A stretch of DNA of 64,000 nt from Tamlana sp. I1 (lineage in GTDB: Bacteria; Bacteroidota; Bacteroidia; Flavobacteriales; Flavobacteriaceae), in contig NZ_JACLAF010000002.1 in NCBI RefSeq assembly GCF_015355625.1, positions 266,954 through 330,953 of the forward strand, written 5' to 3'. The first letter of the stretch is position 1, and the number at the start of each line of letters is the position of its first letter. The notes below the pieces were generated by a model, which worked only from the letters and a program-made list of their open reading frames with translations, searched no databases and was not told the origin of the DNA. A program made the position numbers and the translations under genes. Shown piece after piece: positions 28,285 through 38,420 of the stretch.

Positions 28285-30321
28285 ATGCTAAAAAAATCAT
28301 TAATTACCCCATTTAATACAAAATATAACACGGCACCTTTCACAAAAATTAAAAACGAAGATTACCTTCCTGCCTTTAAAGAAGCTATAAAAAGTGCTAA
28401 ATTGGAAGTTGATGAAATCGCAAATAATCCAGAAAAGCCAACCTTTGAAAACACCATAGAAGCTTTAGATTTCTCTGGTGAACAGCTAGACCGATTATCA
28501 AGCATTTTTTTTAATTTGAATTCTGCCGAAACCAATGAAACCATTCAAAAAATAGCGCAGGAAGTATCCCCTTTATTGTCTGAGTTTAGTAACGACATTA
28601 CTTTAAATGAAGATTTATTCAAACGTGTTAAAGCCGTTTACAACTCAAAAAACACTTTAGATTTAACGGTTGAACAAGAAACCCTTTTAGATAAAAAATA
28701 CAAAGGTTTTTCTAGAAATGGTGCAAATTTAGCTGAAGACAAAAAACAGGAACTCCGTGAAATTGACAAACAATTAAGTCAGTTGAAACTTAAATTCGGT
28801 GAAAATGTTTTAGCTGAAACCAACAAATTTGAAATGCTTATTACCAATGAAGCCGATTTATCTGGACTTCCTGAAGGCGCTATTGAAGCAGCAAAACAAT
28901 TGGCCGAATCGAAAGATAAAGCGGGTTGGATTTTCACTTTAGATTACCCAAGCTACATTCCCTTTCTTACCTACGCCGACAACCGCGAATTAAGAAAAAA
29001 ATTAGCGCTTGAGGCTGGCTCGAAAGCCTTTAAGGGTGATGCTTTAGACAACCAAGAAAACGTACTTCAAATTGTAAAACTGCGTCATAAACGTGCCAAT
29101 TTACTAGGTTATAAAACCCATGCTCATTTTGTTTTAGAAGAACGCATGGCGCAAACACCAGAAAAAGTTGAACGTTTTTTAAATGACCTTTTAGAAAAGG
29201 CAAAACCTGCTGCCGAAGACGAATTTAAAAACCTTGAAACATTTGCTAAAGAATTAGATAACATCGACCGATTAGAAAAATGGGATGGTGCTTATTATGC
29301 TGAAAAATTGAAGCAAAAACTTTTCAACTTAGATGATGAATTATTAAAACCTTACTTCAAATTAGAAAATGTAATTAACGGCGCCTTTACTGTGGCGAAC
29401 AAATTATTTGATTTAAATTTTGAAGAAATTCACGATATCGATAAATACCACGACGAGGTTTTAACCTATAAAGTAACCGATAAAAACGGCAAGCTCGTTT
29501 CTATTTTTTACGCCGATTTTTTCCCTAGAGCAGGAAAACGAAATGGCGCTTGGATGACGGTTTACAAACCGCAATACATTAAAGATGGCGAAAATAGCAG
29601 ACCACATATTTCTATTGTTTGCAATTTCACAAAACCAACCAAAAGCAAACCGTCTTTATTAACTTTTAACGAAGTTACCACATTGTTTCACGAATTTGGG
29701 CATGCTTTACACGGCATGTTAGCAAACACAACCTATCCAAGTTTATCGGGAACTAGCGTGTATTGGGATTTTGTAGAATTACCTAGTCAGGTTTTAGAAA
29801 ACTGGTGTTACGAGAAAGAAGCATTAGAGTTGTTTGCAACACACTATGAAACTGGTGAAGTAATCCCGATGGATTTAGTTGAAAAAATAAAAGAATCGGC
29901 AACTTTTCATGAAGGTATGCAAACACTTCGTCAGTTAAGTTTTGGTTTGTTGGATATGAGTTGGCACGGTGCCGACCCTAGCCAAATAAACAATGTAAAA
30001 AAACATGAAACTGAAGCTTTTAAAAACACAACCCTTTATCCAGAAGTTGAAGAAAATTGTATGAGTACTGCTTTTTCACATATTTTTCAAGGTGGCTATT
30101 CCTCAGGATATTACAGCTATAAATGGGCCGAAGTTTTAGATGCTGATGCTTTCGAATATTTTAAGGAAACAGGTGTTTTCAATAAAACTGTGGCTAAAAA
30201 ATTCCAAGATAATGTATTGTCCCAAGGCGGAACCGAAAACCCAATGGTGCTTTACAAACGTTTTAGAGGTCAAGAACCAAAACCGGAGGCTTTGTTACGA
30301 AGAGCTGGATTGTTGAAATAA
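28285..30321 (+). CDS. M3-family metallopeptidase (Dcp/oligopeptidase A type)
   Basis: The 678-residue length and the zinc motif HEFGHALHGML (H469, E470, H473) mark an M3 peptidase. TGEVIPMDLVEKIKES, MSTAFSHIFQGGYSSGYYSY and the end RFRGQEPKPEALLRRAGLL are typical of peptidyl-dipeptidase Dcp and oligopeptidase A. There is no signal peptide, so it acts in the cytoplasm on short peptides. It has its own promoter region, where TATTTTTA is a near match to the -7 box. Confidence 0.93.
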   Translation: MLKKSLITPFNTKYNTAPFTKIKNEDYLPAFKEAIKSAKLEVDEIANNPEKPTFENTIEALDFSGEQLDRLSSIFFNLNSAETNETIQKIAQEVSPLLSEFSNDITLNEDLFKRVKAVYNSKNTLDLTVEQETLLDKKYKGFSRNGANLAEDKKQELREIDKQLSQLKLKFGENVLAETNKFEMLITNEADLSGLPEGAIEAAKQLAESKDKAGWIFTLDYPSYIPFLTYADNRELRKKLALEAGSKAFKGDALDNQENVLQIVKLRHKRANLLGYKTHAHFVLEERMAQTPEKVERFLNDLLEKAKPAAEDEFKNLETFAKELDNIDRLEKWDGAYYAEKLKQKLFNLDDELLKPYFKLENVINGAFTVANKLFDLNFEEIHDIDKYHDEVLTYKVTDKNGKLVSIFYADFFPRAGKRNGAWMTVYKPQYIKDGENSRPHISIVCNFTKPTKSKPSLLTFNEVTTLFHEFGHALHGMLANTTYPSLSGTSVYWDFVELPSQVLENWCYEKEALELFATHYETGEVIPMDLVEKIKESATFHEGMQTLRQLSFGLLDMSWHGADPSQINNVKKHETEAFKNTTLYPEVEENCMSTAFSHIFQGGYSSGYYSYKWAEVLDADAFEYFKETGVFNKTVAKKFQDNVLSQGGTENPMVLYKRFRGQEPKPEALLRRAGLLK

Positions 30322-30388
30322 GTTGATGTGTTTTTAACAATACCTTTACTACATTTTAAATAGTACTAAAAAATCAAAAATTTTCAAC

Positions 30389-30396
30389 TACTTTTG
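30389..30396 (+). promoter_or_regulatory. Bacteroidota -7 element upstream of the ECF sigma gene
   Basis: TACTTTTG fits TAnnTTTG and lies 23 bp before the ATG. Use of this pattern suggests the housekeeping sigma factor reads the gene. Confidence 0.45.
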
Positions 30397-30419
30397 AGTC
30401 AATAAAAAAACATTCCTCA

Positions 30420-30971
30420 ATGCCAGATCATCAAATTAATCCTAATAAATGGATCGATTTATACGCCGATTACTTATTCAACTACACGATTTCTCGTGTT
30501 AGCGATAGGGAAATTGCCCAAGATTTGGTACAGGATACGTTTTTGGCTGCATTAAAATCGATGAAAAACTTTAAAGGCGAAGCCAGCGAACGTACTTGGT
30601 TGATTTCTATTTTAAAGCGAAAAATTATTGATTATTATCGTAAAATTAATTCGAATAAAGGCAAGGCCGAAGTTAGAATTAATTATAAAGATTCCGACAG
30701 TGAAGGCGATTGGCTTGAAGAACGCGTAGCCGACCCTTTTGATAAAACAGCTGAAGACGCTCTTGAAAATAATGAGCTTGGTGAAGCCATACTGAATTGC
30801 TTAAGCAAATTACCCGCGAAACAAGCTGAAGTTTTTAAAATGAAAACAATTCTTGATTACGAAACAGAAACCATCTGTAATGAACTGAATATTACAGCGT
30901 CTAACCTTTGGGTAATCATTCATAGAGCACGAACCGCTATGGCAAATTGTCTAAAAGAAAATTGGTTATAA
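30420..30971 (+). CDS. ECF sigma factor
   Basis: The 183-residue protein has sigma region 2 (DYLFNYTISRVSDREIAQDL, VQDTFLAALKSM, WLISILKRKIIDYYRK) and region 4 (LPAKQAEVFKMKTILDYETE, then a helix-turn-helix ending WVIIHRARTAM). It would direct RNA polymerase to a small stress regulon. Its stop is two bases before the next start, and that gene encodes a small zinc-finger protein, the usual place for an anti-sigma factor. Target genes are unknown. Confidence 0.9.
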   Translation: MPDHQINPNKWIDLYADYLFNYTISRVSDREIAQDLVQDTFLAALKSMKNFKGEASERTWLISILKRKIIDYYRKINSNKGKAEVRINYKDSDSEGDWLEERVADPFDKTAEDALENNELGEAILNCLSKLPAKQAEVFKMKTILDYETETICNELNITASNLWVIIHRARTAMANCLKENWL

Positions 30972-30973
30972 TT

Positions 30974-31240
30974 ATGAGTAAGATTAAGGTTTTTATGCCT
31001 TGTAACGAAGCGGGTCATATTTGCGATAAAGCACAATATGAAGAAGCAACACTATGGGATAAAATTAAATTAAAAATGCACGTGCTTTACTGTAAAGGTT
31101 GCAGAAAACACACGAAAATAAACACCAAACTTACCGAGATTATAAAAGTATCTAACGTCGAATGTCTTGATAAAAAATGTAAAGAAGCCATGAAAAAGAC
31201 CTTAGAACAAGCCTTAAACGAAAATAAGCATCAAAATTAA
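30974..31240 (+). CDS. Small zinc-finger anti-sigma-like protein
   Basis: From the ATG at 30974 the protein has 88 residues. The frame can be read from 30947, inside the sigma gene, but the later ATG, two bases after the sigma stop, is preferred. It contains HVLYCKGCRKH, an exact Hx3Cx2C motif as in zinc-binding anti-sigma domains, with more cysteines on either side (MPCNEAGHICD, VECLDKKC). No membrane segment is present, so it would be a soluble partner of the sigma factor. The 3' end overlaps the convergent UbiA-like gene by 27 bp. Confidence 0.65.
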   Translation: MSKIKVFMPCNEAGHICDKAQYEEATLWDKIKLKMHVLYCKGCRKHTKINTKLTEIIKVSNVECLDKKCKEAMKKTLEQALNENKHQN

Positions 31241-32032
31241 CCACAAAACGGGTAGCCCTTCAACCCAAAACGAACAGTAATATTTCCCTTGTTCTGTTTT
31301 TGCTTTTAATACAAACATACCAGTTAATACTGTCATAAAAGACAAAATTAGCATTCTGGAATAGTCAACTTCATGCTTAAATAATTCTAGAACTAGAATA
31401 AAAACTAACAATAAAACACCTAGATTTTTAGTCTTTTTTACGCCTATCTTCTGCGGAATGGTTTCTAGATTTAATGTGTCATATTTTAAATCCCTAATTT
31501 CAAAAGGCAACATAAGCACAAGCACATAAGCAAACCGCTGAATGGCTATTAAAATTACGTCATTATTTATTTTAAATCCTTCATCGATAACAGGTAAAAA
31601 CACGGTAACACCCGTCCAAACCAAAGCGATTATATAAACTTTTAAACCTTCTACACTTCGTAAACTTTGGGTTTTCTTCTGTAAAAACGGCGTGGCATAT
31701 AAAAAGGTTAAAACGGCAAAACCACCTACTATAAAAATCGTTTTTATTTGCAATTGAACCGCGTAAAAACACATCAACAGAAAAGAAAAAAACGATAAAA
31801 CCTGAATCGATTTTAGCCAATTTGCTAAACGTCTGTGGTAAAACTTGGCTACACTAAAAAATTTAACAAAATTATAACCTGTAATTGATGCAAAAAAAAT
31901 AAAGTATAACACTACAGAATCGTAGGTTAAATCCAGTTCCAACAGGGTTATCCAAGCGCATGAAAACACAGCTAAAGCCACATGAATACTACTGTTTATA
32001 TAAAAATTAAAAAACTGTTTCAAAACCTTCAT
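31214..32032 (-). CDS. UbiA-like prenyltransferase family membrane protein
   Basis: The 272-residue protein has about eight hydrophobic segments and spans most of its length. The first UbiA aspartate motif (NDxxD) is degenerate, reading YNFVKFF near residue 53. The second resembles RDLKYDTLNLETIPQKIG and keeps two aspartates. With the first motif changed, catalysis in the usual way is doubtful; it may be a divergent family member. It overlaps the anti-sigma-like gene tail to tail. Confidence 0.6.
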   Translation of the reverse strand: MKVLKQFFNFYINSSIHVALAVFSCAWITLLELDLTYDSVVLYFIFFASITGYNFVKFFSVAKFYHRRLANWLKSIQVLSFFSFLLMCFYAVQLQIKTIFIVGGFAVLTFLYATPFLQKKTQSLRSVEGLKVYIIALVWTGVTVFLPVIDEGFKINNDVILIAIQRFAYVLVLMLPFEIRDLKYDTLNLETIPQKIGVKKTKNLGVLLLVFILVLELFKHEVDYSRMLILSFMTVLTGMFVLKAKTEQGKYYCSFWVEGLPVLWLILMLIFV

Positions 32033-32118
32033 AAAACAAATGTAACCAAAGTCTTGCTACAGATTCCTACGGAATAAAAACTTTCTATTTTTCGCAATAA
32101 AACACAACAAATATTCAG

Positions 32119-32126
32119 TATTTTTG
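32119..32126 (+). promoter_or_regulatory. Bacteroidota -7 element upstream of gcvP
   Basis: TATTTTTG followed by C matches TAnnTTTG and lies 26 bp before the gcvP ATG. No glycine riboswitch fits into the short leader. Confidence 0.5.
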
Positions 32127-32152
32127 CGAATTATTTATTCAAATATACTTTT

Positions 32153-35002
32153 ATGAATACAAACGCGTTTGCTTTGCGTCATATTGGCCCTAACCAGGAG
32201 GACCAAACTTTAATGTTACAAACCTTAGGTGTAGATTCGTTAGATCAGTTAATCTACGAAACCATTCCTGATGATATTCGTTTAAAAAAACCGCTTGATT
32301 TAGACGAGCCTATGACCGAATATGAGTACCTACTTCATATTCATAAATTGTCTCTAAAAAATAAAGTTTATAAAACTTATATTGGATTAGGATACCACCC
32401 AACGGTTTTACCTGCGGTTATTCAACGTAATGTTTTAGAAAACCCTGGTTGGTACACGGCTTACACGCCTTACCAAGCCGAAATCGCTCAAGGTCGATTA
32501 GAAGCTTTACTGAATTTCCAAACCATGGTTATTGATTTAACAGGAATGGAAATTGCCAATGCATCACTGCTAGACGAAAGTACTGCTGCTGCCGAAGCTA
32601 TGAGTTTATTATTTGCTGTGCGTGAACGCGATCAGAAAAAAGCAGGCGTTAATAAATTTTTCGTTTCAAAAAATATTTTACCTCAAACTTTATCGGTACT
32701 ACAAACCAGAGCCACACCAATTGGTATTGAGCTAGTGGTTGGTAGCGAAGAAGAGTTTAACTTTTCTTCAGAATTTTTCGGAGCTATTTTACAGTACCCA
32801 GGAAAAGAAGGTCAAATTACCGATATTAAATCATTTATAGAACAAGCCAACGAAGCCAGAATAAAAGTAGCTGTAGCTGCCGATATTTTAAGCTTGGTAA
32901 AATTAGAAGCGCCAGGTAAATTTGGTGCCGATGTAGTGGTTGGAACCACACAACGTTTCGGAATCCCGATGGGTTATGGTGGTCCGCACGCAGCCTATTT
33001 CGCCACGAAAGAAGCTTACAAACGTGATTTACCAGGACGTATTATTGGAGTTACCAAAGATACCAACGGAAACCGTGCACTTCGTATGGCCTTGCAAACC
33101 AGAGAACAGCATATTAAACGTGATAAAGCCACATCTAACATTTGTACAGCGCAGGTTCTACTAGCTGTTATGGCTAGTATGTATGCCGTATATCACGGAC
33201 CAAAAGGCTTAAAATTTATTGCCAACCGTGTGCATAATAAAGCGGTAACCCTAGCCAATGCTTTGGAAAAATTAGGATATGAACAAGTTAACAGCTCGTT
33301 TTTTGACACCATCCTTATTAAAGCCAACGCTAAAAAGATTGAGAAAATAGCCAATGGTAAAAAAGTAAACTTTTACTACCCAAACAAAAACACGGTAGCC
33401 ATTTCTATTAATGAAACAACTTTAATTCCAGATTTAAACGTTCTTATTTCGATTTTTGCTAAAGCCGCAAATAAAAAGAGCATTATTATTTCTGAAGTTG
33501 AACAACATAATAACATTGCCGAGAATTTACAACGTAGGTCAGATTTCCTTACCGAGCCTGTTTTTAACAGTTATCATTCTGAAACTGAATTAATGCGTTA
33601 CATTAAAATGCTAGAGCGTAAAGATTTATCATTAAATCATTCTATGATTTCTCTAGGATCTTGTACTATGAAGTTAAACGCGGCTTCAGAAATGTTGCCT
33701 TTAAGTTCTGTGAACTGGGGAACCATTCACCCTTTCGCGCCTTTAAAACAAGCTAAAGGCTATTTAAAAGTGCTTAAAGCTCTAGAAGATCAACTTACCG
33801 AAATCACAGGTTTTGCTGCAACATCATTACAACCAAATTCTGGTGCTCAAGGTGAGTTTGCCGGACTTATGGTTATTAAGGCTTATCATGAATCTCGTGG
33901 TGATCACCATAGAAATATTTGCTTAATTCCGTCGTCTGCTCACGGCACCAACCCTGCCAGTGCGGTTATGGCTGGTATGAAAGTGGTGGTAACCAAATCG
34001 ACCGAAGAAGGCAACATCGATGTAGAAGACTTACGTGAAAAAGCCGAACTACACGCCGATAACTTATCCTGTTTAATGGTTACTTACCCATCAACACACG
34101 GGGTTTACGAATCTGCGATTAAAGAAATCACCAAAATTATCCATGATAATGGCGGACAAGTATACATGGACGGAGCAAATATGAACGCCCAAGTAGGCTT
34201 AACCAATCCAGGGAATATTGGAGCCGATGTTTGTCATTTAAATCTGCATAAAACCTTTGCGATTCCTCATGGTGGTGGAGGTCCAGGTGTTGGCCCAATT
34301 TGTGTTGCCGAACAACTTGTACCATTTTTGCCTGGAAACCCAATTGTGAAAACAGGAGGTAAAGATGCCATTACTGGAATTTCAGCGGCGCCTTTTGGAT
34401 CGGCTTTAGTTTGTTTGATTTCTTATGGTTATATTAAAATGTTAGGTGCTGAAGGTTTAACAGAATCTACCAAAGTAGCCATCTTAAATGCTAATTACAT
34501 CAAACAACGCCTTCAAGGTAGTTTTGATACTTTATATTCTGGTGAACGTGGTAGAGCGGCTCACGAAATGATAGTAGACTGTCGTCCGTTTAAAGCTAAC
34601 GGTATTGAAGTAACCGACATCGCAAAACGATTAATTGATTACGGTTTCCATTCACCTACCTTATCATTCCCGGTTGCTGGTACTTTAATGATCGAGCCTA
34701 CAGAAAGTGAAAGTAAAGGGGAAATAGACCGTTTCTGTGATGCATTAATTGCTATTAAAAATGAAATTGATAACGCCTCTAAAGACGAGACTAACAACGT
34801 TTTAAAGAATGCGCCTCACACTTTAGCCATGCTTACTAGTGAAACTTGGGACTTCCCATACTCTCGCGAGCAAGCCGCTTTTCCTTTAGATTATGTAAAG
34901 GAAAACAAATTTTGGCCAAGTGTTAGACGTGTTGATGATGCTTACGGTGATAGAAACCTAATTTGCTCTTGCGCACCGATTGAAGATTATATTGAAGCTT
35001 AA
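32153..35002 (+). CDS. gcvP: Glycine dehydrogenase (decarboxylating), P-protein
   Basis: The 949-residue protein is a full-length, single-chain GcvP with the two pyridoxal-phosphate folds fused. The start [20 protein letters not shown] is conserved, and the cofactor lysine is K700 in [17 protein letters not shown]. It decarboxylates glycine and passes the aminomethyl group to lipoyl-GcvH in the glycine cleavage system. The other gcv genes are not here, which is common in Flavobacteriaceae. Confidence 0.97.
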   Translation: MNTNAFALRHIGPNQEDQTLMLQTLGVDSLDQLIYETIPDDIRLKKPLDLDEPMTEYEYLLHIHKLSLKNKVYKTYIGLGYHPTVLPAVIQRNVLENPGWYTAYTPYQAEIAQGRLEALLNFQTMVIDLTGMEIANASLLDESTAAAEAMSLLFAVRERDQKKAGVNKFFVSKNILPQTLSVLQTRATPIGIELVVGSEEEFNFSSEFFGAILQYPGKEGQITDIKSFIEQANEARIKVAVAADILSLVKLEAPGKFGADVVVGTTQRFGIPMGYGGPHAAYFATKEAYKRDLPGRIIGVTKDTNGNRALRMALQTREQHIKRDKATSNICTAQVLLAVMASMYAVYHGPKGLKFIANRVHNKAVTLANALEKLGYEQVNSSFFDTILIKANAKKIEKIANGKKVNFYYPNKNTVAISINETTLIPDLNVLISIFAKAANKKSIIISEVEQHNNIAENLQRRSDFLTEPVFNSYHSETELMRYIKMLERKDLSLNHSMISLGSCTMKLNAASEMLPLSSVNWGTIHPFAPLKQAKGYLKVLKALEDQLTEITGFAATSLQPNSGAQGEFAGLMVIKAYHESRGDHHRNICLIPSSAHGTNPASAVMAGMKVVVTKSTEEGNIDVEDLREKAELHADNLSCLMVTYPSTHGVYESAIKEITKIIHDNGGQVYMDGANMNAQVGLTNPGNIGADVCHLNLHKTFAIPHGGGGPGVGPICVAEQLVPFLPGNPIVKTGGKDAITGISAAPFGSALVCLISYGYIKMLGAEGLTESTKVAILNANYIKQRLQGSFDTLYSGERGRAAHEMIVDCRPFKANGIEVTDIAKRLIDYGFHSPTLSFPVAGTLMIEPTESESKGEIDRFCDALIAIKNEIDNASKDETNNVLKNAPHTLAMLTSETWDFPYSREQAAFPLDYVKENKFWPSVRRVDDAYGDRNLICSCAPIEDYIEA

Positions 35003-35106
35003 AAGCACGGTTGAACATCGTAAATTTTAATAAAACAGAAACCATCACGATTTAAAAACTCATATATTGCTTGATACTAATTTTAATCAGGCAATTTTCC
35101 TTTTTT

Positions 35107-36165
35107 ATGACTATAAAAATAACAGGAACAGGAAGCTATATTCCTGCCGATATTGAAAGAAACGAAGACTTTCATAATCATGAGTTTTTAAATAGTGATG
35201 GTTCTACAATAAACGCCCCGAGCGAGGTTATCGTTAAAAAATTTAAGGCTATAACAGGTATCGCCGAAAGGCGTTATGTTAAGCCTCATTTAACAACTTC
35301 CGACATCGCTTCTTTTGCTGCTGAAAAAGCCATTGAACGCGCCAATATTTCTCGTGAAGACCTTGATTATATTATCGTTGCCCATAATTATGGGGACATC
35401 AAACACGATAGCATTCAAAGTGATACAGTTCCTAGTCTCGCCTCTCGTGTTAAGCATCTTTTACGTATTGAAAACCCTAAATGTGTAGCCTACGATTTAC
35501 TTTTTGGCTGCCCAGGATGGATTCAAGGCGTTATTCAAGCCGAAGCATTTATCAAATCGGGTATTGCTAAAAAATGCCTAGTTATTGGAGCCGAAACCTT
35601 ATCGCGCATTTTAGATCCTTCCGATAGGGATTCTATGATTTACAGCGATGGTGCTGGTGCCGTAGTTATAGAGGCTACCGAGCAAACAGGCGGTATTTTA
35701 GCCCATGAAGCGGCAACATTTTCTTTGGAAGAAGCCCACTTCATTTTCTTTGGAGAAACTTACAACCCAAAGGTAGATGACAACCGTTGCTACATTAAAA
35801 TGCACGGTCGTAAAATTTACGAATTTGCCTTAACCAACGTACCACTAGCCATGAAGTCTTGCTTGGATAAAAGTGGTGTTGATATTTCTAAAATCAAAAA
35901 AATCCTCATCCATCAAGCCAACGAAAAAATGGACGAAGCCATTGTAAAACGTTTTTACGAGCTTTACAATTTAGAAATGCCCGATGGTATCATGCCTATG
36001 AGTATTGGAAAATTAGGAAATTCTAGTGTGGCTACGGTTCCGACTTTATACGATTTAATTTTAAATGGCAAGATGAAAAATCAGGAAATAAAGCAAGGAG
36101 ACACTATTATATTTGCTAGTGTTGGTGCAGGTATGAACATAAATGCTATTGTTTACGAAGTATAA
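35107..36165 (+). CDS. 3-oxoacyl-ACP synthase III family protein (FabH-like)
   Basis: From the ATG at 35107 (MTIKITGTGSYIPA) the protein has 352 residues. A TTG at 35071 would add 12 unlikely residues. It has the KAS III thiolase fold with the active-site cysteine in LFGCPGWIQG, the histidine in LIHQANEKMDEA and the asparagine in GKLGNSSVATVPTL. FabH starts fatty-acid synthesis from acetyl-CoA and malonyl-ACP. Because several FabH-like paralogues are common in this phylum, it may instead serve a secondary pathway with the methyltransferase and glycosyltransferase that follow. Confidence 0.88.
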   Translation: MTIKITGTGSYIPADIERNEDFHNHEFLNSDGSTINAPSEVIVKKFKAITGIAERRYVKPHLTTSDIASFAAEKAIERANISREDLDYIIVAHNYGDIKHDSIQSDTVPSLASRVKHLLRIENPKCVAYDLLFGCPGWIQGVIQAEAFIKSGIAKKCLVIGAETLSRILDPSDRDSMIYSDGAGAVVIEATEQTGGILAHEAATFSLEEAHFIFFGETYNPKVDDNRCYIKMHGRKIYEFALTNVPLAMKSCLDKSGVDISKIKKILIHQANEKMDEAIVKRFYELYNLEMPDGIMPMSIGKLGNSSVATVPTLYDLILNGKMKNQEIKQGDTIIFASVGAGMNINAIVYEV

Positions 36166-36224
36166 AATATTCAACAATTATTTGAAATTTCCAGTTTTTG
36201 GAAGTGAAAAAATAAAACCAATTG

Positions 36225-36746
36225 ATGTACGAAAAAACATTTCCAAATAAACGTTTTAAACACACCATAGAATTTCTAGAAAAACACATCACAACCGCCG
36301 AAACTATTTTAGATTTGGGCGTTGTAAATCCGTTTACTAAAATCATGGAAACACAGGGTTTTCAAGTTGAAAACACGAAAGGTGAAGATTTAGACACAGA
36401 CACATCGAACATTACAAATTCGAATGCCGATGTGGTAACCGCTTTTGAAATTTTCGAACATTTACTTTCGCCTTTCACCGTCCTTCAATCGATTAAAGCC
36501 GATAAACTAGTAGCTAGCGTACCACTGAAACTTTGGTTTTCTTCAGCATATAGAAGCAAAACCGATATGCTAGATCGTCATTATCATGAATTTGAAGATT
36601 GGCAATTCGACTGGCTCTTAGAAAAAGCAGGCTGGAAAATTATAGACCGCCAAAAATGGACAAATCCAACTAAAAAGATTGGCATCCGTCCTATTTTAAG
36701 ATGGTTTACGCCTAGATATTACATCGTTTACGCCGAAAGAGTTTAA
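36225..36746 (+). CDS. Probable class I methyltransferase
   Basis: From the ATG at 36225 the protein has 173 residues; an adjoining TTG at 36222 would add one. It has a shortened SAM-type fold, with AETILDLGVVNPFTKIMETQ in place of the GxGxG loop and DVVTAFEIFEHLLSPF as the motif after strand four. The glycine loop is poor, so binding of S-adenosylmethionine is uncertain. It begins 59 bp after the KAS III gene and ends 23 bp before the GT2 gene, and the three probably share one transcript. Confidence 0.65.
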   Translation: MYEKTFPNKRFKHTIEFLEKHITTAETILDLGVVNPFTKIMETQGFQVENTKGEDLDTDTSNITNSNADVVTAFEIFEHLLSPFTVLQSIKADKLVASVPLKLWFSSAYRSKTDMLDRHYHEFEDWQFDWLLEKAGWKIIDRQKWTNPTKKIGIRPILRWFTPRYYIVYAERV

Positions 36747-36769
36747 CTTTACGCCAAAACCTTTCTACT

Positions 36770-37618
36770 TTGAATTTTTATATTGTTATCCCTGCACACA
36801 ACGAAGAAACCTCGATAGGACAAACCTTAGAGTCGTTAGTCAATCAAAGTCTGTTGCCTAAACGTGTGGTGGTGGTGAATGATAATTCAACCGACGATAC
36901 TCAAAAAATTGTTAGCGCTTTCGCGGAAAAGTACGCGTTCATATCCTTAGTTAATTCCAAGTCATCCAACAAACATTTACCAGGTTCAAAAATCATTAAT
37001 GCCTTCTATAAAGGTTATGAAACTTTAGATGATGATTACGATGTAATCTGTAAATTTGATGCCGATTTAATTTTTCCGAAGCATTATTTAGAACAATTAT
37101 CCCATCATTTTTCTACTGATGAGAAACTAGGTATGGCTTCAGGCTTTTGCTATATTGAAAAAAATGGCGATTGGATTCTTGAAAACCTAACCCGAAAAGA
37201 CCATATTCGAGGTGCTTTGAAAGCCTACAGAAAAGCATGTTTTATCGAAATTGGCAAATTAAAACCGTCAATGGGTTGGGATACCGTTGATGAGTTGTTG
37301 GCAAAATATTACGGTTGGACCATTTTAACCGATGAAACTCTTCATATAAAGCATTTAAAACCTACGGGCATCAGCTACAACAAAGCTTCTAAATATTTGC
37401 AAGGAGAAGCCATGTATAAAATGCGCTATGGTTTTATAATCACTTTAATTTCTGCGGGAAAACTGGCATATAAAAAAAGAAGTGTGGCATTATTTAAAGA
37501 TTATTTGGCAGGCTATTTTAAAGCAAAAAGCAACAACATTGACTTTTTAGTTTCTGAAGATGAAGGCAAATTCATTAGAAACCTACGTTGGAAAGGCATG
37601 CGTTCAAAAATTAGTTAA
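36770..37618 (+). CDS. Family 2 glycosyltransferase
   Basis: A 282-residue GT-A glycosyltransferase that begins FYIVIPAHNEETSIGQTL and VVVVNDNSTDDT, with the metal-binding region CKFDADLIFP. No membrane segment follows, so it is a soluble or peripheral enzyme. The start is a TTG at 36770; no upstream in-frame ATG exists nearby and the domain begins right after it. It carries one copy of the recurrent CGCTTTCGCGGAA motif in its coding sequence. The 3' end overlaps the convergent nuclease gene by eight bp. Confidence 0.85.
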   Translation: MNFYIVIPAHNEETSIGQTLESLVNQSLLPKRVVVVNDNSTDDTQKIVSAFAEKYAFISLVNSKSSNKHLPGSKIINAFYKGYETLDDDYDVICKFDADLIFPKHYLEQLSHHFSTDEKLGMASGFCYIEKNGDWILENLTRKDHIRGALKAYRKACFIEIGKLKPSMGWDTVDELLAKYYGWTILTDETLHIKHLKPTGISYNKASKYLQGEAMYKMRYGFIITLISAGKLAYKKRSVALFKDYLAGYFKAKSNNIDFLVSEDEGKFIRNLRWKGMRSKIS

Positions 37619-38420
37619 ACGCCCAGTCTTTATAACTGTTTGAAGCTTCCAACTTGTTTTCCAAATCATCTTCCAGTTCTGGAAAAAAATCGATACCCGT
37701 TAATTTTTCAATAGAATCTACAGGCACCACAAAATCGTATAGCGGCTTTCTAGAATTTTCATGTGGTACTAAAAAACCAATCATTTTAGTTTTTCCCGAA
37801 TTGGTATCAATAAGCACTTTGTAAAACGCATTAGGCACCGATACGTTTTCGCTACCAATAGTTTTCATCTCGCCTTTTAAAACACCGCCAGTAACCACAA
37901 ATACACCGTCGTATTTTTGTGCCCAATAGCGTACTTTTTGTTCTAAAGTATTCCAAATCCCTGCATTGAAATTATGCTCTTGCGGACTAATATTACTGGT
38001 TAAAAAGGTTTCGTCGTGCGCTTCTTTGCTGTATAAACGATCGGCAGCAGGACATAAATGGCCGCGATCGTAACCCGATTTTTTATAATTACGCCAATGT
38101 GCTGCTCCGGTTTTAACGGCTGAATCAATTTCAAAATAAGGCCGTTTGAAATTTCTATTTGAAAGATCCGATTTTTTCAATTCGTAAGCTACCCATTCTG
38201 CTTGTTCGTCTTTTTCACTGTAAGACAAGGAATATCCGTTATGATGAATAACTTGTCCTGTAGTACTTGTAGGCAAGAAAAATTCGTTGGTTTTTGCCTT
38301 TGGGTTTTGGCCATCAGTTACAACCTCAGCTTTTTCTGCTTCAGCTAAAAAATGTTCATAACCATAAACACTCACAAAAAGCAAAACAGCAATAATAGAA
38401 TATAGGGTGCGTTTATTCAT
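37611..38420 (-). CDS. Exported DNA/RNA non-specific endonuclease
   Basis: The 269-residue protein has an N-terminal hydrophobic anchor or leader (about 5-20) and the NUC1-family active site in KSGYDRGHLCPAADR, where the DRGH histidine is catalytic. FNAGIWNTLEQKVRYWAQ supplies the conserved metal-binding asparagine. Such enzymes degrade nucleic acids outside the cytoplasm, perhaps for phosphate or nucleoside supply. It shares one base (TAATG) with the upstream phosphatase gene, so the two are translationally coupled. Together they could take phosphate from external DNA and esters (inference). Confidence 0.88.
   Translation of the reverse strand: MNKRTLYSIIAVLLFVSVYGYEHFLAEAEKAEVVTDGQNPKAKTNEFFLPTSTTGQVIHHNGYSLSYSEKDEQAEWVAYELKKSDLSNRNFKRPYFEIDSAVKTGAAHWRNYKKSGYDRGHLCPAADRLYSKEAHDETFLTSNISPQEHNFNAGIWNTLEQKVRYWAQKYDGVFVVTGGVLKGEMKTIGSENVSVPNAFYKVLIDTNSGKTKMIGFLVPHENSRKPLYDFVVPVDSIEKLTGIDFFPELEDDLENKLEASNSYKDWAFN

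Noticed and set aside
30947..30973. Nine-residue extension of the zinc-finger gene inside the sigma gene
   Set aside because: The ATG at 30974, just after the sigma stop, gives the conventional arrangement.
32033..32152. Glycine riboswitch before gcvP
   Set aside because: Only about 26 bp separate the promoter-like element from the start, too short for the aptamer, and no paired core could be drawn.
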